A stretch of 64,000 nucleotides of DNA from Paenibacillus sp. YN15 (GTDB lineage: Bacteria > Bacillota > Bacilli > Paenibacillales > NBRC-103111), in assembly GCF_003285005.1 (NCBI RefSeq), contig NZ_QMFA01000015.1, forward strand, positions 62,001 to 126,000. Reading direction: 5' to 3'. The translations under genes and the position numbers were made by a program. Below, in pieces: positions 59,388 to 64,000 of the stretch. Each line of letters begins with the position of its first letter. Position 1 is the first letter of the stretch. The notes below the pieces were generated by a model. It was given only the letters and a program-made list of their open reading frames with translations. It was not told the origin of the DNA and did not search any database.

Positions 59388-60380
59388 ATGACCGCATCCT
59401 TGCTGGCTCCGATTTTGACCGGCCTGCTGCTTGTCTGGCGGCTGGCGCTTGACTACATACCGATAGGCAGGCTAAACGATTTGTCGCGCAAGTCGGCCAG
59501 GAGCCGCCGCCGCGATTTCACCATTCATTACATTCCCCTTGCCCTGATGTTTCTGCTTAGTCTCAGCTCATACCGCGCGGCTTCCGCTGTGGCGCTTGTG
59601 CTGGCCCTGGCCTACGCCGCTGTCCAGATCATCAACTGGTGGCTGCCTTACTTTAAGGGAGGAAGCGACAGCCAGAAGGCAAGATGGGAAGGGGCCTACG
59701 GAAGAACCCACCGGATTCTGCCCCGCATCAGGGATCATTCGGTTCCGGATACCTCCCATTTGATCACGGGAATTCTGACCGTGGTGGTGTTCATAACCTT
59801 GGGCAGCCAGCTGTTTGCCAGTCCTGCCGTCAAGGAAACCGTCGGCCAGACCCAGGACAATAAATCGCCTGCCGGTACCGCGGCCCCGACTGCGACACCG
59901 CTGGTGGAAACAGCCTTTACCCAGGCGGGGCAAAAGCCCGACCAGCTCCTGATCTCCGCCATCCAAGGGGCCAAAAAATCCATCGACATTGCCATCAATG
60001 CCATCAATCATGAGGAAATTGTCAAAGCGATCGTACAAGCCCGGATCAACGGGGTGGAAATCCGGATCATTACGGACCGCTCCGAATCCACCAATACCCT
60101 GCAGGCGGAAAAGCTGAAAACCTTGCTGAACGCGGGAATCCCGGTGAAGGAGAACACCCGCAAGGGAATGATGAATCTGAAGATGGCCGTATTTGACGAC
60201 CATACAGGCGCAACCGGGTCCTTCAACTACACGGAGAATGCCAGCACAGCCAATGATGAGCTGCTTGTGCTGATTCATAACGCGGAAACGGTGGCGGAAT
60301 GGAAGAAGCAATTTGAAGCCATGTGGGCGGACACGGACAACTACAAGGACCTGCAAATCGGAGTGGTCCAGAAAAAATAA
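59388..60380 (+). CDS. Membrane-anchored PLD-like protein with altered H-x-K motif
   Basis: A 330-residue protein. The N-terminal 150 residues contain three or four membrane segments and a basic loop (LSRKSARSRRRDF). After a Pro/Ala/Thr linker comes one phospholipase-D-like domain: LLISAIQGAKKSIDIAINAINHEEIVKAIVQA, VEIRIITDRSES, and the catalytic block NLKMAVFDDHTGATGSFNYTENASTANDE. The active histidine of H-x-K is asparagine here (N-L-K), while lysine, aspartate and GSFN are kept. Nuclease or lipase activity is therefore doubtful. ATG 59388 follows GGGAGGGAT. Confidence 0.8.
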   Translation: MTASLLAPILTGLLLVWRLALDYIPIGRLNDLSRKSARSRRRDFTIHYIPLALMFLLSLSSYRAASAVALVLALAYAAVQIINWWLPYFKGGSDSQKARWEGAYGRTHRILPRIRDHSVPDTSHLITGILTVVVFITLGSQLFASPAVKETVGQTQDNKSPAGTAAPTATPLVETAFTQAGQKPDQLLISAIQGAKKSIDIAINAINHEEIVKAIVQARINGVEIRIITDRSESTNTLQAEKLKTLLNAGIPVKENTRKGMMNLKMAVFDDHTGATGSFNYTENASTANDELLVLIHNAETVAEWKKQFEAMWADTDNYKDLQIGVVQKK

Positions 60381-60410
60381 GGCCATTCAACCCCATTCAA
60401 CAGCATAAAA

Positions 60411-60441
60411 GAAGCCCTGTCATTTGCGGCAGGGCTTTTTG
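60411..60441 (+). terminator. Rho-independent terminator
   Basis: AGCCCTG (60413-60419) pairs with CAGGGCT (60430-60436), then Ts. Confidence 0.9.
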
Positions 60442-60507
60442 GCGTAACCTGTTGAAAGAGGGCGCCCAAAAAGAAATTATCCGACAGAATACGACTTGTT
60501 CACAAAA

Positions 60508-60607
60508 TGTGTATAACTTCTATCCACAAATCCACACCGGGAAACAGACAGCTTTTGCCCCTTATCAACAATATATCCACAGTGTATACACAGGGTTTTG
60601 TGGATAA
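60508..60607. promoter_or_regulatory. DnaA-box cluster upstream of sda
   Basis: Perfect boxes (TTATNCACA) on the minus strand at 60508-60516 and 60599-60607. One-mismatch boxes on the plus strand are at 60520-60528 (CTATCCACA), 60562-60570 (TTATCAACA), 60573-60581 (ATATCCACA) and 60584-60592 (GTATACACA). Six sites in 100 bases, ending just before the sda promoter. Confidence 0.85.
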
Positions 60608-60616
60608 CCGGAACGC

Positions 60617-60645
60617 TTGTTCTGATTACTCTATCATGTTAAGAT
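60617..60645 (+). promoter_or_regulatory. Promoter of sda
   Basis: TTGTTC (60617-60622), 17-base spacer, TAAGAT (60640-60645). Elements are weak, in line with activation by DnaA from the boxes just upstream. Confidence 0.5.
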
Positions 60646-60679
60646 GAATCTACCAAAAAGACCCGGAAGGTGATAGTAG

Positions 60680-60832
60680 ATGAGGCTCCTGAGTAACGAG
60701 TTGCTGATCGAATCCTATCTCCGTGCTCTTGAACTGCAGTTGGACCAAGAATTCATTGAATTGCTGCGTGCGGAAATCCAGGAACGGAATCTTGCTGTGC
60801 CATCCCCCCATCCCCAGGCCAAAGCCAACTGA
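60680..60832 (+). CDS. sda: Sporulation inhibitor Sda
   Basis: A 50-residue protein: MRLLSNELLIESYLRALEL then QLDQEFIELLRAEIQERNL. This is the helical hairpin of Sda with its conserved LSxELLIESYxxA and FIELLxxEIxxR parts. Sda binds the histidine kinase KinA and blocks Spo0A phosphorylation when replication is disturbed. ATG 60680 lies behind GGAAGGTGAT. The tail PSPHPQAKAN differs from Bacillus. Upstream DnaA boxes match the known control of sda by DnaA in B. subtilis. Confidence 0.92.
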   Translation: MRLLSNELLIESYLRALELQLDQEFIELLRAEIQERNLAVPSPHPQAKAN

Positions 60833-60853
60833 AGCCCTGCATCCTGCATCTCT

Positions 60854-62521
60854 CTACTGCTTGTGCTTCCCGGCGCCGGGCGCATGACCCTCCTGCAGAA
60901 GCTCTCCGATGAGGAAGGCGATCCGGAAACGGAGCGAGTCATTGGAATCCCGGAGGCTGCGCCTGGTCAACTGCTCATATTTATTCAGCCGGTAGCTGAC
61001 CGTGTTGCGGTGGACAAACAAACGCTTTGCCGTTTCCCCAATTTGGCCCTGGGTATCCAGGAATACCCGGGCTGTTGCCATCAGCTCATCCCGTTCGTGA
61101 GGCTCCTCCTCCAGCACCGCACGGAAGCTCTCCAGATAAAAATCGGTTAATGCCCCCTCCGGAATCATCTTCAGCAGCTCCTCCGCCTCCCTGGTTCTGT
61201 AAGTATGTATAAACCGGGTCTGAAGGGACTGGTAGCCGTCCTGGAGCGCTTCTAAAGCCTCGTTGAAGGCGGTGGGGATATGGGTCAGCTGCTCCACCGG
61301 GTTGCCGATGCCGAAGGAAAAGGAGACGGCATTGCCGCTGTACAGCTCCTCTTGAATGTCCCGGAGACAATCCGTCAGCTGCTTTTCCGTAAACGGGCGC
61401 TGCCATTCCCACTTGAGCAGAATGACGAACAGCTCCTTGTTGGTGAACAGGACGCAAGGAAGCCCATGGCGGTTGAGCATCCGCTTCAGAATATCGTACA
61501 GAGCCTCGCGGCTGCTGTAGAGCAATCCCCCCAAGCTCCGGTCCGGGCTCTCATCCATTTTGCCGGCTATGCTCCAGTACGAAAATCCCTCTGTAATTCC
61601 ATACCGTTTGCCCACCGTGGCAATCTCCGCAGCGGAAGAAAACCTTCCTTCGATTAAATCCTCAAAAAACTCATTCTTGTAGCGTCTTGACCTTTCCTTC
61701 AACGCCTGCTGCTTCATCAGCTCAAAGCCAATGACATTGGTGGCCTGCTCCACAGCCAGACCCGGATAGGGGGAGTGGTTGTTCTTGCCGTTGACCACCA
61801 TCAGGAAAGCCGGCTGATAGGGCAGCTCGATGGCATACACCAGAACCTCTGCCTGCTCCGCGCCGCCGTCCGCCGGCAGAAGGGAGAAGCTGGTGGAGCG
61901 CGCGGCGGTTTTCTCCAGACTGCCCGCCGCTTCCGGCAGGGCAATCAGCATACGGCCGGTCAGGGAGTCCGTCACCGCCCCCGCCTGAGCCAGAATCCGC
62001 AGCTGGCCGTCCGCCAGCAATACCGCTCCTTCCATCAGCTCCGCCAACATGCGGAGAATCGATTCATTCCCTTTTCCCTGCATGATAATGGTGGAAAAGT
62101 CGCGGTGCATCTTCAGCGCATACCGCAGCTCCTCATTGTTCTTCTCCATCATGTAGCGGAGGGATTCCTGGAGCAATTCTCCCAAGGGCGGGTCAAGGGA
62201 CAGCTCGATAAGCGGAAAATGGAGGGCATCCGCCAGCTTCAGGGCTTCCTTGGGAATCTCCTGAAGAAACCGTTTGGTTTTGAGGCCCAGGCCGGCGCAA
62301 CCGGCCTCCGCCATTTGCCTGATGAGAAGCAGCAATTGATCAGGCTGCTCCCGCATGGCATACGCTGTTGTCAGCAGAAGCTCATCGGGCTTCAGATAAT
62401 GGATGATATCTGGAGCATCCATCATATTCACGCTTTTAACTTGGCGCTCCAACCCCAATTCACCGGCTCTGACCCGGACATCCCGGTAAACGGGCAGCTG
62501 CAACAGTTCCTTTAGCCGCAT
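60854..62521 (-). CDS. PucR family transcriptional regulator
   Basis: A 555-residue regulator. The N-terminal PucR domain is LKELLQLPVYRDVRVRAGELGLERQVKSVNMMDAPDI; a GGDEF-like/CdaR-type middle follows. The C-terminal PucR helix-turn-helix is TQGQIGETAKRLFVHRNTVSYRLNKYEQLT. PucR proteins control purine or other nitrogen-compound use. ATG 62521 starts divergently to the ABC operon at 62720. A local effector role for that operon is likely by position. Confidence 0.92.
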   Translation of the reverse strand: MRLKELLQLPVYRDVRVRAGELGLERQVKSVNMMDAPDIIHYLKPDELLLTTAYAMREQPDQLLLLIRQMAEAGCAGLGLKTKRFLQEIPKEALKLADALHFPLIELSLDPPLGELLQESLRYMMEKNNEELRYALKMHRDFSTIIMQGKGNESILRMLAELMEGAVLLADGQLRILAQAGAVTDSLTGRMLIALPEAAGSLEKTAARSTSFSLLPADGGAEQAEVLVYAIELPYQPAFLMVVNGKNNHSPYPGLAVEQATNVIGFELMKQQALKERSRRYKNEFFEDLIEGRFSSAAEIATVGKRYGITEGFSYWSIAGKMDESPDRSLGGLLYSSREALYDILKRMLNRHGLPCVLFTNKELFVILLKWEWQRPFTEKQLTDCLRDIQEELYSGNAVSFSFGIGNPVEQLTHIPTAFNEALEALQDGYQSLQTRFIHTYRTREAEELLKMIPEGALTDFYLESFRAVLEEEPHERDELMATARVFLDTQGQIGETAKRLFVHRNTVSYRLNKYEQLTRRSLRDSNDSLRFRIAFLIGELLQEGHAPGAGKHKQ

Positions 62522-62587
62522 AACCCACCTCTTAATGTTAAGGAATATAACACAATATACTGTATATCATATGATTATTCCGCGAAA

Positions 62588-62662
62588 TGTGCAAGATGCA
62601 CAAAAGTTATGTGCAATATTGTTTACATGGTCTATTGAATGAAGCTGAAAATATGCTAATAT
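62588..62662 (+). promoter_or_regulatory. Operator-like TGTGCA sites and promoter of the ABC operon
   Basis: TGTGCA-AGA-TGCACA (62588-62602) is a perfect inverted repeat; a third TGTGCA lies at 62610-62615. Downstream are TTGAAT (62635-62640), a 16-base spacer and extended -10 TGCTAATAT (62654-62662). The divergent PucR-type protein is the obvious candidate to bind. Confidence 0.55.
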
Positions 62663-62719
62663 GGAGGAAATCAATAAAACATATGTAATAAAACATCACA
62701 TTAAAAAGAGGGTGAATCC

Positions 62720-63445
62720 ATGAGCCTGGCTGTTCAAAACGTGGAAAAGGGGTACGGGGGAAGGAAAGTGCTTCAAAGGGTCAGCTTCACGGTGCAGCCC
62801 AATGAATTCATCTGTATTCTCGGCCACAGCGGATGCGGCAAGTCCACCTTGCTGAATCTGATCGCCGGATTTCTCCAGCCAGACAGCGGCAGCATTACCG
62901 TAAACGGGGAATCCGTCAAGGGGCCATCCAAAGCGCGCTCGGTGGTTTTTCAGGAGCATGCCCTGTTCCCGTGGTACAACATCGCAGACAATGTGGCCTT
63001 CGGTCCGGCGGTTCAGGGAAAGGGCAAGGCGGCCGCCCGGGAGACCGCCATGGAATATCTCCGTCTTGTGGGGCTTGAGGATTATGCGGAGAGTATGCCC
63101 GACCAGCTGTCCGGCGGGATGAAGCAGCGTGTGGGCATTGCCCGCGCCTTGGCCAGCGGTCCGGATATTCTGTTGATGGATGAACCCTTCGGCGCGTTGG
63201 ATGTGCTGACCCGGGAGATGATGCAGAAGGAGCTGCTGCGGATTTGGCTGGAATTGAAGCCCTCGGTGCTGTTTATTACCCACAGCATATCGGAGGCGGT
63301 TTATCTGGCGGACCGGATTCTCGTGATGAAAAACGGGGAGGTAGCCGAGGTGTTCGAGGTTTCCATGAGCCGGCCGCGCTCCGGCAGCCTTCCGGAATTC
63401 ACCCAATTGGTGCAGCGCATCCAGTCCGTCCTGACTCTGGAATAA
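62720..63445 (+). CDS. ABC transporter ATP-binding protein, nitrate/sulfonate/taurine type
   Basis: A 241-residue ATPase: Walker A GHSGCGKST, Q-loop VVFQEHALFPW, signature LSGGMKQRVGIARAL, Walker B ILLMDEPFGALD and switch THSISEAVYLADR. The FQEHALFPW form is that of SsuB/TauB/ThiZ-type ATPases. ATG 62720 follows AAAGAGGGTGAATCC. The permease gene starts 12 bases after its stop. Control by PucR suggests a nitrogen-containing substrate (for instance a purine or pyrimidine derivative) rather than a sulfonate; this is inference. Confidence 0.93.
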   Translation: MSLAVQNVEKGYGGRKVLQRVSFTVQPNEFICILGHSGCGKSTLLNLIAGFLQPDSGSITVNGESVKGPSKARSVVFQEHALFPWYNIADNVAFGPAVQGKGKAAARETAMEYLRLVGLEDYAESMPDQLSGGMKQRVGIARALASGPDILLMDEPFGALDVLTREMMQKELLRIWLELKPSVLFITHSISEAVYLADRILVMKNGEVAEVFEVSMSRPRSGSLPEFTQLVQRIQSVLTLE

Positions 63446-63457
63446 GGAGAATGTGAG

Positions 63458-64000
63458 ATGAACAAATCGGCTTCAACATTTGCCTCACCGGCAAAGCTGG
63501 CAATTCCCGAAGTGAAGGAGCGGGCAAAACCGGTGATGCGGTGGAAGGATAAGGCAGGCCTTTTGCCCATCCTGGTGTTTTTTCTGGTGTGGGAGGCGTT
63601 CAGCCGGTTGAATGAGCGTGTGGAGCTGTTCAACCCCACCTTCCTGCCTGCGCCCAGCGCCATTCTGCAGGAAATGTGGGCATTGTCCAAAACCGGGCTG
63701 ATCCAGGAAAGCCTTCAGGCCAGCACCGTCCGCATTCTGCTTGGCTTCTCCATCGGCCTGGTTCTGGCGGTAGCCGTAGGTGTCGTGATGAATAAATACA
63801 GAACGGTGGATTATTGGCTCAGCCCCATTCTGAATCTGCTGGGTCCGATTCCCGCCTTGGCGCTGCTGCCCATCTTCATTATCTGGTTTGGCATCGGCGA
63901 AATGCCCAAGGTCCTGCTCATCGCCTGGACCACCTTCATTCCGGTGCTGACCAATACCCTGGACGGTCTGAAATCCGTCAACCCGCTTTTGATCCGGTCG
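63458..64000 (+). CDS. ABC transporter permease, nitrate/sulfonate/taurine type (runs off the window)
   Basis: The first 181 residues of a permease are present. A basic/polar N-terminus (MNKSASTFASPAKLAIPEVK) is followed by helices GLLPILVFFLVWEAFS, ILLGFSIGLVLAVAVGVVM, and LGPIPALALLPIFIIWFGIGEMPKVLLI, the family's conserved block before the EAA loop. ATG 63458 lies behind AATAAGGAGAATG. It pairs with the ATPase before it; a substrate-binding protein gene should follow beyond the window. Confidence 0.92.
   Translation, partial: MNKSASTFASPAKLAIPEVKERAKPVMRWKDKAGLLPILVFFLVWEAFSRLNERVELFNPTFLPAPSAILQEMWALSKTGLIQESLQASTVRILLGFSIGLVLAVAVGVVMNKYRTVDYWLSPILNLLGPIPALALLPIFIIWFGIGEMPKVLLIAWTTFIPVLTNTLDGLKSVNPLLIRS

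Noticed and set aside
59215-59397. 60-codon minus-strand frame divergent to the PLD-like gene
   Set aside because: It looks partly hydrophobic, but no ribosome site precedes any start, and it overlaps the promoter and ribosome site of the PLD-like gene.

Overview
The window looks like a chromosome segment of a spore-forming member of the Paenibacillaceae (Paenibacillus or a close relative). It is moderately GC-rich with Bacillus-type Shine-Dalgarno and sigma-A signals. It carries several carbohydrate ABC systems of the kind that is expanded in that family, an AraC/Cache sensor regulator, sporulation-control genes (Sda, a Spo0E-type phosphatase, a SpoIIP-like hydrolase, a YjcZ-like miniprotein) and two genes of the futalosine route to menaquinone (a UbiD-type decarboxylase and MqnE). 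No plasmid, phage or rRNA signal is seen.

Layout. 1-3731: tail of a sugar-binding protein, two MalF/MalG-type permeases and a sulfatase, probably a sulfated-glycan uptake unit. 4072-6073: DUF4177 protein, RbsD-type mutarotase and Gfo/Idh/MocA dehydrogenase behind a promoter with a LacI-type palindrome; the same 12-bp core recurs before the esterase at 9620. 6085-12935: remnant of an enoate reductase, AI-2E-type exporter, an unknown beta-sandwich protein, methyltransferase, esterase, a small ATPase and a DUF7002/ART-like protein, separated by non-coding stretches filled with dispersed repeats. 13126-23284: AraC/Cache regulator, LplBAC-type ABC transporter, heparinase II/III-like lyase, SpoIIP-like hydrolase and rhamnogalacturonan-acetylesterase-like enzyme. 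23363-30243: an AT-richer accessory stretch with a degenerate HD-GYP protein, a broken serine hydrolase, a Nudix enzyme and a compact Agr-like peptide-signalling cassette (membrane sensor without kinase, AgrB, a tiny peptide, stand-alone LytTR protein) followed by an orphan NarL-type regulator. 30305-41491: tRNA-Arg(UCU), YedK, YbaK, AzlCD, an MFS carrier, a CvpA-like/transglutaminase protein, HAD phosphatase and two tandem penicillin-binding proteins. 41675-43300: an SOS-type promoter driving a domesticated IS1595-like protein, then two tandem-repeat arrays. 43634-64000: asparagine synthetase, Cof phosphatase, DUF456 protein, lipid flippase, lipoprotein, SPFH protein, thioredoxin, UbiD/HEPN pair, Fe-S genes (NifU, YuzB, YutJ, IscA), M23 peptidase, MqnE, Spo0E-like, PLD-like, Sda behind a DnaA-box cluster, a PucR-type regulator and the start of a nitrate/sulfonate-type ABC operon.

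The most notable items are the kinase-less Agr/LytTR cassette at 27866-29466, the two LexA-type boxes embedded in the promoter of the IS1595-like gene at 41675-41717, the shared operator at 4103 and 9567, and the two related classes of dispersed intergenic repeat. All functional calls come from reading the sequence and family knowledge; no database search was run.
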